Assembly: GCA_031552765.1 (NCBI GenBank)
Contig: JAVBME010000007.1
Coordinates: 62,001 to 126,000, forward strand
DNA from: JAVBME01 sp031552765
Lineage (GTDB): Bacteria > Bacillota > Negativicutes > Acidaminococcales > JAISLQ01
Length of the DNA: 64,000 nt
Direction of reading: 5' to 3'
The stretch's first letter is position 1. Each line of letters begins with the position of its first letter. Under the pieces are notes generated by a model that was not told the DNA's origin, searched no databases, and saw only the letters and a program-made list of their open reading frames with translations. Of this stretch, positions 39,061-48,546 are shown piece after piece. Position numbers and translations under genes: made by a program.

Positions 39061-41259
39061 TCAAATCTTCTCCAGCGGCGCATATTGCGTACTCAGCTGC
39101 TTCACCCCTTCCGCCGGGAAGGCGATGCTCACTTCCTGAAAGTCCCCTTTAGGCAAAGCGGACACTACCGTTCCCACACCCCATTTAGGGTGCTGCACTT
39201 TATCGCCCGTCGCCAAAGATATGCTCCCCGCCTTTACCGCCGGCTTTACTGGCGGCGAAAAGAACTGGTTGCTCCGCGGCCTTTCCGGCGCTGTTTTCGG
39301 CGCTGGCGCCGGAGCGTAAACAGGCAGGGCCCGTTTGTGCGTATCTATAAGAGCGCGCGGTATCTCCTGCAAAAACCGCGACGGCGGATACATCACAGTG
39401 TTACCGTAAATAGTGCGCATGGATGTACTGGTCAAAAACAGCCGCTCGCGCGCCCGCGTGATGCCCACATAGCACAGCCGGCGTTCTTCCTCTATTTCCG
39501 TGTCGTTCATCAGCGTCCTGGCATGCGGGAAAATGCCTTCCTCCAAGCCGACCAGGAATACTATGGGGTACTCGAGCCCTTTGGCCGAATGCAAAGTCAT
39601 CAAAGTCACTGCATCTTCAGCGTCTTTCGCTTCATCGATATCGCTGATCAGCGCGATATGATTGAGGAAACCTTCCAGTGTTCCCTCCTCGCCGCGCGAA
39701 AACTCCTGGGCCACAGACAGCAGTTCGTACAGGTTGTCGATGCGCCCGTCCGCCTGGACACTGCGCTCTGCCTCCAGCTCTTCTATATAGCCGCTGTCTT
39801 TCATTACTTTTTCGATAAAAGCGGGCAGCTCCATGTCCAGAGAAGCCGCGCGCAATCTTTCAATAAGCGTCACCAAATCGGCCAGCTTGCCTTGGAAACG
39901 CGCCGACAACCCTGCTACTGTCGCGGCATCTTTCATGACGGTAAAAAGCGGTAGGCTACGCTCTCGCGCCGCTGTCCTGAGTTTTGCCAAAGTAGCGTCG
40001 CCCAGGCCGCGCCGCGGCACATTTACAATGCGCATGAGGCTAACTTCGTCGCTGCCGTTGAATATAACCCGCAAATAAGCGATTATATCCTTTATTTCCT
40101 TGCGCTCGTAAAACTTCTGGCCGCCCACCATGATATAAGGTATGCCGGCTTTGATAAGCATTTCTTCAAATATACGCGACTGGGTATTGGTGCGGTACAG
40201 TACCGCCATGCCGCCGTATTTATCGCCGTCGCGGCGCAGCTTTTCCATGTTTTCCACTACGTAGCGCCCCTCGTCGCGTTCGTCGGCGGCGTGATAATAG
40301 GCTATGGACTGCCCCGCTTCGTTGTGCGTCCAAAGCGACTTGGGTTTTCTTTCCTGATTGTTTTCTATCACAGCGTTAGCGGCGTCCAAAATATTTCTCG
40401 TGGAGCGGTAATTGCACTCCAGCTTGATCGTGACCGCCTCCGGGTAATCTTTTTCAAAATCCAGGATATTCCTTATATCCGCGCCCCGCCAGGCATAAAT
40501 GCTCTGGTCGACGTCCCCTACCACGCACAGGTTCCTCGTCCTGTCGCTGAGCATACGGGCCAAAAGGTACTGCGGACGGTTGGTATCCTGGTATTCGTCT
40601 ATCAGTACGTAAGAAAACCTGTTCTGGTAACGCGCCAACACTTCCGGCTGCGTACTGAACAGCTGCACCGCGAGTAATAATAAATCGTCAAAATCCAGCG
40701 CGTTGTTGCCCTTTAGCTTTTGCTCGTACATTTGGTAGACTTCGGCTACTTTTCCTTCGTAAAAACCGGCGGCCGCTTCCCGGAACCTCTTGGCGTCCAG
40801 CAGTTGGTTTTTGGCATTGCTTATCGCCACCACCATACCCTTGGCTGGAAACTGCTTATCGTCTAAATTGAGCTCTTTCAGGCAATTTTTCAATACATTC
40901 AAAGAATCCGCCGTGTCGTAAATGACAAAATTGCGGTCATAGCCCTCCAGCTTGTCTATCTCCATGCGCAATATGCGTGCGCAAAGCGCGTGGAAAGTAA
41001 ACAGCCAAACATCTTTGGCCGAGGCGCCAGCCAGCTTCTCCACCCGGCTGCGCATCTCCTGCGCCGCTTTATTTGTAAAGGTTATCGCCAATATTTGCCA
41101 GGGCTTCACGCCGTTAGACAGTAGGTAGGCTATCCGCGAAGTAAGCACCCTGGTCTTGCCTGAGCCCGCCCCGGCCAGCACCAAAAGCGGCCCTTCCGTA
41201 TGTTTTACCGCCGCCGCCTGCTCGTCATTCAGGCCGGCGAGTATCTTTTCCATATCCAT
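39061..41259 (-). CDS. pcrA: UvrD/PcrA superfamily 1A DNA helicase
   Basis: 732-residue 3'-5' helicase for repair and plasmid/rolling-circle replication. The start MDMEKILAGLNDEQ at 41259 is favoured by GGTGGAG eight bases upstream; an extension to 41331 is not family-like. Motifs: Walker A LAGAGSGKTRVL (about 27-38), Walker B DEYQDTNRPQ (about 222), GDVDQSIYAWRGAD (about 245), TLHSAKGLEYPIVFL (about 555) and YVGITRARERLFL (about 600). The C-terminal Tudor-like region QHPKWGVGTV is the PcrA RNA-polymerase-binding type. It leads the pcrA-ligA transcript. Confidence 0.97.
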   Translation of the reverse strand: MDMEKILAGLNDEQAAAVKHTEGPLLVLAGAGSGKTRVLTSRIAYLLSNGVKPWQILAITFTNKAAQEMRSRVEKLAGASAKDVWLFTFHALCARILRMEIDKLEGYDRNFVIYDTADSLNVLKNCLKELNLDDKQFPAKGMVVAISNAKNQLLDAKRFREAAAGFYEGKVAEVYQMYEQKLKGNNALDFDDLLLLAVQLFSTQPEVLARYQNRFSYVLIDEYQDTNRPQYLLARMLSDRTRNLCVVGDVDQSIYAWRGADIRNILDFEKDYPEAVTIKLECNYRSTRNILDAANAVIENNQERKPKSLWTHNEAGQSIAYYHAADERDEGRYVVENMEKLRRDGDKYGGMAVLYRTNTQSRIFEEMLIKAGIPYIMVGGQKFYERKEIKDIIAYLRVIFNGSDEVSLMRIVNVPRRGLGDATLAKLRTAARERSLPLFTVMKDAATVAGLSARFQGKLADLVTLIERLRAASLDMELPAFIEKVMKDSGYIEELEAERSVQADGRIDNLYELLSVAQEFSRGEEGTLEGFLNHIALISDIDEAKDAEDAVTLMTLHSAKGLEYPIVFLVGLEEGIFPHARTLMNDTEIEEERRLCYVGITRARERLFLTSTSMRTIYGNTVMYPPSRFLQEIPRALIDTHKRALPVYAPAPAPKTAPERPRSNQFFSPPVKPAVKAGSISLATGDKVQHPKWGVGTVVSALPKGDFQEVSIAFPAEGVKQLSTQYAPLEKI

Positions 41260-41483
41260 AAAATAAACTCCACCATCCATTATTATTAACTTGAATAATA
41301 TTCGGCGTATTTGACCATATTCCTGCCACAAAACAAATTTTTGCCATTTGCCTTTTTTGTACTAAAATTCATCTATATCCACTGTGTTTTTCCCGTATGT
41401 CGCCACAGCTTAATATGCAACATCCGTTATGTCCAGTATTGCGAATATTTATATCTTTTGCTTACTAAACTGTACATCCACCC

Positions 41484-41529
41484 ATAACACGCGTGTTGTC
41501 AGGCCCGGCGCTTTATGGTATCGTGTTAT
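41484..41529 (+). promoter_or_regulatory. Inverted repeats upstream of the diguanylate cyclase gene
   Basis: AACACGCGTGTT (41486-41497) is a perfect 12-base palindrome, and ATAACACG (41484-41491) recurs inverted as CGTGTTAT (41522-41529), 38 bases before the ATG. It may be an operator. No c-di-GMP riboswitch consensus is present. Confidence 0.35.
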
Positions 41530-41566
41530 TAAATTAGTATTTTGGGGAAGGATTTATTGTAAGTAC

Positions 41567-42952
41567 ATGCGCTTGTTTTACCCGAAAAATTATAAAAAAC
41601 TTTCTTTAAGCTGTATATTATCCTTTTTGCTTACCCTATTGCTCTGCTCTTACGTCATCGGTCTGACCGTGGTAAACAGGCTGAATGTCGAACGGCTGAC
41701 CATGGAACAGCTCATAATGGAAAAAAGCATCAAAATAAACCAGACCATCTCTAAATTGATCTATAAAACCCAAGCTTTATCCGCCCTCGTCATACAAAGC
41801 GACGGTGAGATAAAAGATTTTGACCGTGTGGCCGAAGCCGTCGTTGACAACCCGGCTATCGCCAACATCCTCGTTGCGCCGGGCGGCGTAGTGTCCCAGG
41901 TTTATCCGCTTGAGCAAAACAAAGCCTTAGTCGGCTACAACCTTCTCGGCCAGGGAGCAGGCAACCGGGAAGCCATCATGGCTAAACAAAGCGGCCAGCT
42001 GGTATTCGGCGGGCCTTTTACCCTCATGCAAGGCGGACAGGCGCTGGTAGGCCGGTTGCCGGTCTTTTTGCGCGCACCCGCCAGCGGCAAAAAATTTTGG
42101 GGACTTGTTTCAGTCACTCTCAAATACCCGCAGGCATTGGGCGGAGCGGAATTATATCTGCTGGAAGCACAGGGCTTTCATTATGAAATATGGCGCATAA
42201 ACCCCGACAACGGTCAGCGCCAGACCATTGCCGGCTACAATAAATCCCCGACAACAACACATTTTGTAGAAAAACGTATACAGCTTTTTAACGCCACCTG
42301 GCATTTCCGTATAACGCCTGTACGCGCGTGGTACGAATACCCGGAGACTTGGCTGCTAATTTTCAGCGGCCTTTTTATAAGCTTCCTCGTCGCTTTCACT
42401 ACCCAGAAAAATGTGGAATTAAAAATAGCCAGATCTCGGCTAGAAAAACTGGCAAGTATCGACCCGGTCGCCAAAATAGCCAACAGGCGCCACTTTTTCG
42501 AACTGGCCCCGCAGTATATGGAAAAGGCACTGCGCACGAACGGGAATTGTTTTATTGTACTTTTTGACGTGGATCTCTTCAAAAAGATAAACGACCGTTA
42601 CGGCCACGTTACCGGCGACAAAGTCTTGAGGCGTATCGCCCGGCGGGCCAAAAACTCCATTCGGCCTTATGATCTTCTGGCCCGTTACGGCGGCGAGGAA
42701 TTCATCATGCTGATTTCCGATATCGACAAATCCGCCGTACGCGAGCTGGTGGAACGAGTCCGGGAAAACATCGCCAGAACGCCGATAAGAACAAGCGGCG
42801 CTCAAATATCCGTCACGGCCAGTTTCGGCATAGCCCAGGCCGCACCGGACAACGACTTTAAAACAGCTATAGACCTTGCGGACAAAGCCCTCTACGAGGC
42901 GAAAGACGCCGGCCGGAACAAAACGGTCTTTTTCAACGAGAAAACTATCTGA
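41567..42952 (+). CDS. Membrane-anchored diguanylate cyclase with extracytoplasmic sensor
   Basis: 461-residue protein that makes cyclic di-GMP from two GTP. A membrane helix at about 13-33 (LSCILSFLLTLLLCSYVIGL), an extracytoplasmic sensory region of about 220 residues (Cache-like), a second helix at about 265-282 (WLLIFSGLFISFLVAF) and a GGDEF domain from about 300. The active loop is RYGGEEF and the inhibitory I-site is RPYD five residues before it, so product inhibition is predicted. ATG 41567 is used because the upstream extension is not membrane- or family-like; GGGGAAGGA lies rather far upstream. The ligand is unknown. Confidence 0.9.
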   Translation: MRLFYPKNYKKLSLSCILSFLLTLLLCSYVIGLTVVNRLNVERLTMEQLIMEKSIKINQTISKLIYKTQALSALVIQSDGEIKDFDRVAEAVVDNPAIANILVAPGGVVSQVYPLEQNKALVGYNLLGQGAGNREAIMAKQSGQLVFGGPFTLMQGGQALVGRLPVFLRAPASGKKFWGLVSVTLKYPQALGGAELYLLEAQGFHYEIWRINPDNGQRQTIAGYNKSPTTTHFVEKRIQLFNATWHFRITPVRAWYEYPETWLLIFSGLFISFLVAFTTQKNVELKIARSRLEKLASIDPVAKIANRRHFFELAPQYMEKALRTNGNCFIVLFDVDLFKKINDRYGHVTGDKVLRRIARRAKNSIRPYDLLARYGGEEFIMLISDIDKSAVRELVERVRENIARTPIRTSGAQISVTASFGIAQAAPDNDFKTAIDLADKALYEAKDAGRNKTVFFNEKTI

Positions 42953-42975
42953 CAGGAAAAACAGGAGATTTGCCC

Positions 42976-43752
42976 ATGTTTCCTAAACAGGCTCTTAGCC
43001 GTCTTTGGCGCGCTATAATAGAATTCGACATGCTAGAGAAAAATGACAAAGTGCTAGTAGGCCTTTCAGGCGGCAAGGACAGCATGTTCATGACCGCCGC
43101 CCTGGCCGAAGTAAAAAAACATGCGCCATTTCCTTTTGAACTTCTGGCCCACACTATAGACCCCGGCTTTGACGCGCACTTTCCAACCGAACAGCTGGCG
43201 GATTTTTGCCGCCGCCTAGGTATAGGGCACCACACAGAAAAAGTCGCCATCGCCTCGCTCATTGAAGAAAAGGGCGAGCGGCCTTGTTTTACCTGTTCTT
43301 ACTTTCGCCGCGCGGCTAGCAACCGCCTGGCTAAACAGTTGGGCTGCAATAAAGTGGCCCTCGCCCACCACAATGACGATGCTGTGGAGACTTTTTTCAT
43401 GAACCTCGTGACTTCCGGCCAGCTAAAAACCTTCCTGCCGGTCACCTGGCTATCGGAAAGCAAGCTGCACGTTATACGTCCTCTGCTCTACTACCGCGAA
43501 CAGGAAATACGCGACCTGGTAGCCGCGCTTGGCCTTGTTCCGCTCAAAAGCCCCTGCCCGCACGACGGACACACCATGCGCCAGGACATAAAAGACTTCC
43601 TGCCCCGCCTCGAAGAACTGGCGCCCGGCGCCTACACACACCTGGCAGCCGCCCTGCGCGCCGGCAAAAGTGAATTGTGGCCGGGCCGTCTTGATCAAAA
43701 AAACAGTCAGAAAAAGTTCTATGAATTCTGGCAAAAACAAACGAAAAAATAG
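42976..43752 (+). CDS. TtcA-like PP-loop ATPase (tRNA sulfur-transfer family)
   Basis: 258-residue adenylating enzyme of the TtcA/TtuA group. PP-loop VGLSGGKDSMFM (about 29-40), the cysteine pair CFTC (about 104-107), VALAHHNDDAVETFFMN (about 130-146) and a third cysteine in LKSPCPHDG (about 194) fit the 4Fe-4S-dependent tRNA 2-thiolation enzymes. ATG 42976 is chosen because AGGAG is eight bases upstream; a TTG at 42970 is too close. It begins 24 bases after the cyclase gene and probably shares its transcript. Exact tRNA target is uncertain. Confidence 0.85.
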   Translation: MFPKQALSRLWRAIIEFDMLEKNDKVLVGLSGGKDSMFMTAALAEVKKHAPFPFELLAHTIDPGFDAHFPTEQLADFCRRLGIGHHTEKVAIASLIEEKGERPCFTCSYFRRAASNRLAKQLGCNKVALAHHNDDAVETFFMNLVTSGQLKTFLPVTWLSESKLHVIRPLLYYREQEIRDLVAALGLVPLKSPCPHDGHTMRQDIKDFLPRLEELAPGAYTHLAAALRAGKSELWPGRLDQKNSQKKFYEFWQKQTKK

Positions 43753-43776
43753 CGCTACTTTAGTCATACAAAGCAC

Positions 43777-43806
43777 AAAGCCGCAGAACTTGCGTTCCGC
43801 GGCTTT
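43777..43806. terminator. Hairpin terminator between convergent genes
   Basis: AAAGCCGC (43777-43784) pairs with GCGGCTTT (43799-43806); GAAC/GTTC extends it after one mismatch. Its T tail is short on both strands. It separates the TtcA-like gene from the leftward ABM gene. Confidence 0.7.
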
Positions 43807-43811
43807 CCCAT

Positions 43812-44105
43812 TTACTCCGCTATTTTATATACTTTTATTTCCCTGTCCCCAGCCAGCATGTCTTCGTCGGCCTGGATATTGCGGAAAGCGACAAGGTGCG
43901 GCATCTCTTTGTGGGCGTCGAAAGCGTCCATATCTTTCCACCTTTCCACATACAAAAGGTCGCTGTCGTTTTCCGTGCTTTTGTAAAGATCGTAGCTGAT
44001 GTTGCCCGCTTCCTTACGGCTGCCCTCGATAGCCGGCCGGGCTTTTTTTATGTAGTCCTCTCGTTTTTCCGGCCGCACCGGTATCCTTGCCAGGACTAAG
44101 ACCAT
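43812..44105 (-). CDS. Antibiotic-biosynthesis-monooxygenase (ABM) domain protein
   Basis: 97-residue dimeric alpha-beta barrel protein. VLVLARIPVRPEKREDYIKK, EAGNISYDLYKSTENDSDLL, YVERWKDMDAFDAHKEMPH and the ending REIKVYKIAE match the ABM/YgiN family. Members are quinol oxidases or stress proteins, and many are undefined. ATG 44105 follows GGGGGTG; upstream in-frame extension is not conserved-looking. It lies 29 bases past hisIE on the same strand and could be read from the his operon. Confidence 0.85.
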   Translation of the reverse strand: MVLVLARIPVRPEKREDYIKKARPAIEGSRKEAGNISYDLYKSTENDSDLLYVERWKDMDAFDAHKEMPHLVAFRNIQADEDMLAGDREIKVYKIAE

Positions 44106-44134
44106 GATAAATACACCCCCGCTTTTATTTTTTC

Positions 44135-44782
44135 CTATTTCTGCCGCCCGGACAATTCGGCCAAAAGCGCGTTGGGCGCGATACCGTGGTAGGCCAAAAG
44201 TACCAGGCAATGATACCAAAGGTCGGACATTTCGTAGACTATTTCTTTAGCGTCGTGATTTTTGGAGGCGATTATCGTCTCAGCGGATTCTTCGCCCACC
44301 TTTTTTAGTATCTTATCCTGTCCGGATACAAACAGATACTTTGTATATGACTTGTCGTCACCGCTCTTACGGCGTTCATTTATCGTCAGGTACAGCTCAT
44401 TGAGCAGACTGGGCATGCTCGCGGGCGCCACAGCGGGCAGGTTGGGGCTGTCTTTTGGCTGCCACAGCCTGTTGGTAAAGCAGGAAAAACTGCCTTCGTG
44501 GCAGGCCGCGCCCGTCTGCTCCACCTGTACTAAGAGCGTATCGGCGTCACAATCGTAGCTGATGCTGCGCACCCTTTGCACATGGCCGCTCGTTGCGCCC
44601 TTGTGCCACAGTTCCTGGCGGCTGCGGCTATAAAACCAAGTGTAGCCGGTCTCCATAGTCTTTAAAAGCGACTCCTCATTCATGTAGGCCAGCATCAAAA
44701 CCGCCTGGCTGGCAATATCCTGCACCACGGCAGGAATAAGTCCTTTGTCGTCAAACTTTAATTTTTTTATGTCAAAACTCAT
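44135..44782 (-). CDS. hisIE: Bifunctional phosphoribosyl-AMP cyclohydrolase / phosphoribosyl-ATP pyrophosphatase
   Basis: 215 residues catalysing steps 2 and 3 of histidine synthesis. The HisI domain (about 1-110) shows AYMNEESLLKTMETGYTWFY, WHKGATSGH and the zinc residues in DCDADTLLVQ and GAACHEGSFSCF. The HisE domain (about 120-205) shows SYTKYLFVSGQDKILKKVGE then EESAETIIA-type acidic helix and DLWYHCLVLL. It overlaps hisF by 4 bases. It is the last his gene of the operon. Confidence 0.96.
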   Translation of the reverse strand: MSFDIKKLKFDDKGLIPAVVQDIASQAVLMLAYMNEESLLKTMETGYTWFYSRSRQELWHKGATSGHVQRVRSISYDCDADTLLVQVEQTGAACHEGSFSCFTNRLWQPKDSPNLPAVAPASMPSLLNELYLTINERRKSGDDKSYTKYLFVSGQDKILKKVGEESAETIIASKNHDAKEIVYEMSDLWYHCLVLLAYHGIAPNALLAELSGRQK

Positions 44783-45537
44783 AACCGCACCTCGATCCCC
44801 CGTCCGCGCAGGTATTCTTTGACCTGGCGGATGCTGAACTGCCCATAGTGAAAGACCGAAGCGGCCAATACCGCATCCGCCTTGCCCAGAGTCAGTACAT
44901 CATAAAAATCTTCCAGCTTGCCGGCGCCGCCCGAAGCGATAACGGGAACAGACGCGGCCTCAGCCACCGCCCGTGTCAATTCTATGTCGTAGCCGTCTTT
45001 AGTGCCGTCAGCATCCATACTTGTCAAAAGTATCTCACCGGCGCCCAGTTCGACGCCTTTTTTTACCCATTCTATGACATCAAGGCCGGTCGGCGTCATA
45101 CCGCCGCTTATATAGACCTCCCAGGAGTTGTCGCCGGTTTTCTTCGCATCTACCGCCAACACCATGCACTGTTTGCCAAAAAGCCCGGCGCCTTTGGACA
45201 AAAGAGCGTTATCTTTCACCGCGGCAGTGTTGAGCGATATTTTATCCGCGCCGGATTTGAGCATATCGCGCATGTCTTCGATGGAGCGAATGCCCCCGCC
45301 CACCGTCACCGGCATAAATACTTCGGCCGCTGTGCGCTTTACTACGTCAAACATCGAACGGCGTTCTTCTACAGAGGCGGTAATATCGAGAAAAACAAGT
45401 TCGTCGGCTTTTTCCCGGTCGTATTTTTTCGCCAGTTCCACCGGATCGCCGGCATCTTGAAGATCGACGAAATTAGTCCCCTTGACCACCCGCCCGTCTT
45501 TTACGTCAAGGCATGGTATTATCCTTTTTGTCAACAT
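44779..45537 (-). CDS. hisF: Imidazole glycerol phosphate synthase cyclase subunit
   Basis: 252-residue TIM barrel that forms IGP and AICAR from PRFAR with ammonia from HisH. RIIPCLDVKDGRVVKGTNFV (about 5-24) contains the catalytic Asp, and the second is in LTSMDADGTKDGYD (about 170-183). Phosphate loops VGGGIRS and ASGGAG are present. One base separates it from hisA. Confidence 0.97.
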   Translation of the reverse strand: MLTKRIIPCLDVKDGRVVKGTNFVDLQDAGDPVELAKKYDREKADELVFLDITASVEERRSMFDVVKRTAAEVFMPVTVGGGIRSIEDMRDMLKSGADKISLNTAAVKDNALLSKGAGLFGKQCMVLAVDAKKTGDNSWEVYISGGMTPTGLDVIEWVKKGVELGAGEILLTSMDADGTKDGYDIELTRAVAEAASVPVIASGGAGKLEDFYDVLTLGKADAVLAASVFHYGQFSIRQVKEYLRGRGIEVRL

Positions 45538-45538
45538 A

Positions 45539-46267
45539 TCAGACCTCCCTGGCGCATTTTATCGCCTCCGCCAAATCCAGCGCCCCGGTATAAAGCGCTT
45601 TTCCTGCTATAACTCCTTCTATGCCGTCGCCAGCGTACTTTTTTAGTTCGTGTATATCAGTCAAAGAGGCCACGCCGCCGGACGCGATGACTTTAAGTCC
45701 GCTGGCCTTAGCCAGACTGGCGCTGGCCGAGGCGTTCACGCCGGCCAGTTTACCGTCGCGTGAAATGTCTGTGAAGATTACCCGCTCTACGCCGACGGAC
45801 GCCATACGTTTAGCCAGTTCTTCGGCCTCAACGCCGCCGGACACCCCCCATCCTTCTACTGCAACCAAGCCGTCGCGCGCGTCTATACCCACCACTATCC
45901 TGTCGCCATAAGCGCGGCAGGCCATTTCTACCAGTTTAGGGCTTTTTACCGCTACCGAGCCCAGTATCACCCTGTTCACGCCGATATCGAGCAGCGCTTC
46001 GATAGTGTCCATGCTGCGTATACCCCCGCCCAGTTGCACAGGGATGTGAGAAAGGTACACTATCTCCTGGATGCTTTCCATATTTTTCACTTCGCCTGCT
46101 ACAGCGCCGTCTAAATCGACCACATGGAGGTATTCCGCCCCTTCTTCCTCCCAACGCCTGGCCATAGCCGCGGGAATATCGGAAAACACCGTTTCCTGGG
46201 AAAAATCGCCCTCTACCAGGCGCACACACTTGCCCGCCCTGATGTCAATCGCCGGAAAAATAATCAT
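45539..46267 (-). CDS. hisA: Phosphoribosylformimino-AICAR-phosphate isomerase
   Basis: 242-residue TIM barrel related to HisF, carrying out the Amadori rearrangement of ProFAR. The catalytic Asp pair is in IFPAIDIRAGKCVRLVEGDF (about 3-22) and FTDISRDGKLAGVN (about 130-143). Phosphate-binding LGGGIRS and ASGGVAS are seen. It lies between hisH and hisF with a 3-base gap upstream. Confidence 0.97.
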   Translation of the reverse strand: MIIFPAIDIRAGKCVRLVEGDFSQETVFSDIPAAMARRWEEEGAEYLHVVDLDGAVAGEVKNMESIQEIVYLSHIPVQLGGGIRSMDTIEALLDIGVNRVILGSVAVKSPKLVEMACRAYGDRIVVGIDARDGLVAVEGWGVSGGVEAEELAKRMASVGVERVIFTDISRDGKLAGVNASASASLAKASGLKVIASGGVASLTDIHELKKYAGDGIEGVIAGKALYTGALDLAEAIKCAREV

Positions 46268-46270
46268 CTG

Positions 46271-46885
46271 CTATTTACACTCCTCAAACGCCTGCAATAT
46301 ATTCAGCCCCGTTTCGCCAGATTTTTCCGGATGGAACTGCACCGCCTGCATATTATTATAAGTTACGGCCGCCGTTATAGCGCCGCCGTAGTCAGTCTTT
46401 GCACTAATTATACCAGTATCCTCCGGACAAGCATAGTAGCTGTGAACAAAATATACATAGCCGCCCGCGAGGCCGCGAAAGATGCCGCCCGGTTTTGTTA
46501 TATCGAGGCTGTTCCAGCCGATATGCGGCACTTTCAGGCTTTTATCCGGCAAAAGGCGCACGTGACCGCGCAAAAGCCCCAGCCCGGCCACTCCTGGCGA
46601 TTCTTCACTGCTCTCAAACAGTATTTGCATTCCTACGCAAATACCTAGAAAAGGCCGCCCGCTGGCGGCAAATTCTTTGACCGGCCCGGTGAGGCCGTAG
46701 TTGTTGAGGTTGGCCATGCAATGGCCGAAAGAACCTACGCCGGGCAACACCAAACGTTCAGCTTGTTTTACCGCCTGGCGGTCTGAGGTAACCTCCACCT
46801 GAGCGCCCGCCTTTTCGAGCGCCTTAGCTACGCTGAACAAATTGCCTACGCCATAATCTACTACTACCGTCTTACCCGGCATCAT
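46271..46885 (-). CDS. hisH: Imidazole glycerol phosphate synthase glutaminase subunit
   Basis: 204-residue class I glutamine amidotransferase. The nucleophile Cys is in LGICVGMQILFES (about 80-92), the His-Glu pair in QAVQFHPEKSGETG (about 186). VVDYGVGNLFSVAKALEKAG opens the protein. The ATG at 46885 overlaps the hisB stop (ATGA). It supplies ammonia to HisF. Confidence 0.96.
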   Translation of the reverse strand: MMPGKTVVVDYGVGNLFSVAKALEKAGAQVEVTSDRQAVKQAERLVLPGVGSFGHCMANLNNYGLTGPVKEFAASGRPFLGICVGMQILFESSEESPGVAGLGLLRGHVRLLPDKSLKVPHIGWNSLDITKPGGIFRGLAGGYVYFVHSYYACPEDTGIISAKTDYGGAITAAVTYNNMQAVQFHPEKSGETGLNILQAFEECK

Positions 46886-47469
46886 AACACACCCTTGGTG
46901 CTTGGCACGCCTTTTACCCGTTCGTTTACCGCGACCGCCTGCGCCAGGGCGCGAGCGAACGCTTTGAATATCGCCTCCGCCATATGGTGGGTATTGGCCC
47001 CATACAGCAGGTTTATGTGCAGTGTTATACCGGCGTGTACCGCCACCGCCTGGAAAAACTCTTCCACCATCTCGAGATCAAAAGTGCCCAGCGTAGTTTT
47101 AGGGAATTCTACATTAAATACCAAGTACGGCCGCCCACTTATATCGAGGCTGGCCATAGCCAGAGTTTCATCCATAGGCACGGCGGCGTGGCCGTAACGA
47201 TTGATGCCGGCTTTGTCGCCCAGCGCCTCTTTTATCAGGGCGCCCAGCACTATGCCGCAATCTTCCACTGTATGATGAGAATCCACATCAAGGTCACCCT
47301 CCGCCTTTACCGACAGATCTAAAAAACCGTGACGGGCCAAAAGGGTGAGCATATGGTCAAAAAAGCCTATGCCGGTCGCTATATCGGCTGCCCCCTGCCC
47401 ATCCAGGCACAAGGACGCCGTTATGGCAGTTTCGTTCGTTTTGCGCGTTGCAGACGCTGTTCTCAACAT
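46882..47469 (-). CDS. hisB: Imidazoleglycerol-phosphate dehydratase
   Basis: 195-residue manganese-dependent dehydratase. Metal and catalytic motifs: GIGFFDHMLTLLARHG (about 38-53), DSHHTVEDCGIVLG (about 68-81) and GANTHHMAEAIFKAFARAL (about 162-180). The start MLRTASATRKTNE at 47469 is set by GTGAGGCGAGT upstream; a longer reading overlaps hisC and is not conserved. It lacks the fused HisN phosphatase found in enterics. Confidence 0.97.
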   Translation of the reverse strand: MLRTASATRKTNETAITASLCLDGQGAADIATGIGFFDHMLTLLARHGFLDLSVKAEGDLDVDSHHTVEDCGIVLGALIKEALGDKAGINRYGHAAVPMDETLAMASLDISGRPYLVFNVEFPKTTLGTFDLEMVEEFFQAVAVHAGITLHINLLYGANTHHMAEAIFKAFARALAQAVAVNERVKGVPSTKGVL

Positions 47470-47476
47470 ACTCGCC

Positions 47477-48538
47477 TCACTTTCCCGCCGCCAGGAATTT
47501 TTCCACTGCGGCCAGTACTTTTTCATTTTCTTCCGTAGTACCCACTGTCAGCCTTATACCGCCCAGCGCCGGCTGCGCTGTAAAGTCGCGCGCCAGTATC
47601 CCTTCTCGCAACAAGAATTGCCCCAAAGCGGAGGATTGTTCCCCGCAGGAAAAAAAGAGAAAATTGGCCGCCGACGGGTATACTTTTACACCCAAGCCCG
47701 CTAAAGAAGCGGCAAGCCCGTCGCGCGCGGACGCTATGGCGTCTATCAGCGGCCGGTAAGCCGCCCGCTCTTTGTATACAGTCTCGGCCACAAGTAGCGA
47801 CAGCGCATTCACATGGTAAGGCAGCAGCGCTTTGCCAAGCGCAGAGCTGATAGCGGCAGACGCCGCCATATAGCCCACCCTGGCCGACGCCAGGCCGTAG
47901 GCCTTGGAAAAAGTCCTGAGCACCACTAGCTGGGGGTAATCGCCTAAAGCCGGCAGCAGTGACTGATCGGCAAACTCCATATAGGCTTCATCCAAAAGCA
48001 CCAGGCAATTTGCCTCGTCCAGCACTTCTCGGACAGCCGACGCTTGAGCCAGGGTACCGGTAGGATTGTTGGGGTTGCAGATTATCAATATATCAGGCTG
48101 CTCTTTAGCCAAAAAATCTTTGAGGGCCGCCGGGTCCAAACTAAAATCCTCTGCCAGGCGGTAGGGGCAGGGCTGACTGTCAGACAAACGCGCATATACC
48201 TCATACATGGAAAAAGACGGGTACGGGTAGGCGACTTTTCGCCCCGGGCCGCCAAACACCTGGCAGCAGGCAGCGATAAGCTCACTGGAGCCGTTTCCTA
48301 CCTGCACATTTTCTATAGACAGCCCCAGTCCCCCTGCCAGAGCGACGCGCAGGGAATGCGCCGTGATCTCCGGGTAACGGTTGAAAGCCAGAGAAGCCAT
48401 ATTCGCCAGCACCTGCTCTTTTACCTTTTGCGGCATAGAATAGGGGTTTTCGTTGGCGTCAAGGAATATATCGGCCTTCACCTGGGGCACGTTATACGGT
48501 CTCAGATCTTTCAAACTATCGCGTTCTTTGATTTTCAT
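47477..48538 (-). CDS. hisC: Histidinol-phosphate aminotransferase
   Basis: 353-residue PLP enzyme of fold type I. The N-terminus gives DLRPYNVPQV and LDANENPYSMP; the PLP lysine is in TFSKAYGLASARVGYM (about 209-224), and CNPNNPTGTL (about 150-159) is the cofactor-phenol contact. Length is normal. It sits between hisD and hisB, 39 bases after hisD; that gap holds a short tandem duplication. Confidence 0.96.
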   Translation of the reverse strand: MKIKERDSLKDLRPYNVPQVKADIFLDANENPYSMPQKVKEQVLANMASLAFNRYPEITAHSLRVALAGGLGLSIENVQVGNGSSELIAACCQVFGGPGRKVAYPYPSFSMYEVYARLSDSQPCPYRLAEDFSLDPAALKDFLAKEQPDILIICNPNNPTGTLAQASAVREVLDEANCLVLLDEAYMEFADQSLLPALGDYPQLVVLRTFSKAYGLASARVGYMAASAAISSALGKALLPYHVNALSLLVAETVYKERAAYRPLIDAIASARDGLAASLAGLGVKVYPSAANFLFFSCGEQSSALGQFLLREGILARDFTAQPALGGIRLTVGTTEENEKVLAAVEKFLAAGK

Positions 48539-48546
48539 TATTTACT

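Noticed and set aside
41332..41566. c-di-GMP riboswitch before the diguanylate cyclase gene
   Set aside because: The conserved core and tetraloop-receptor sequences are not present; only short inverted repeats are seen.
46271..46885. Separate start for hisH at the second ATG (46882)
   Set aside because: The first ATG overlaps the hisB stop as ATGA, matching the coupling seen at several other junctions of this operon.
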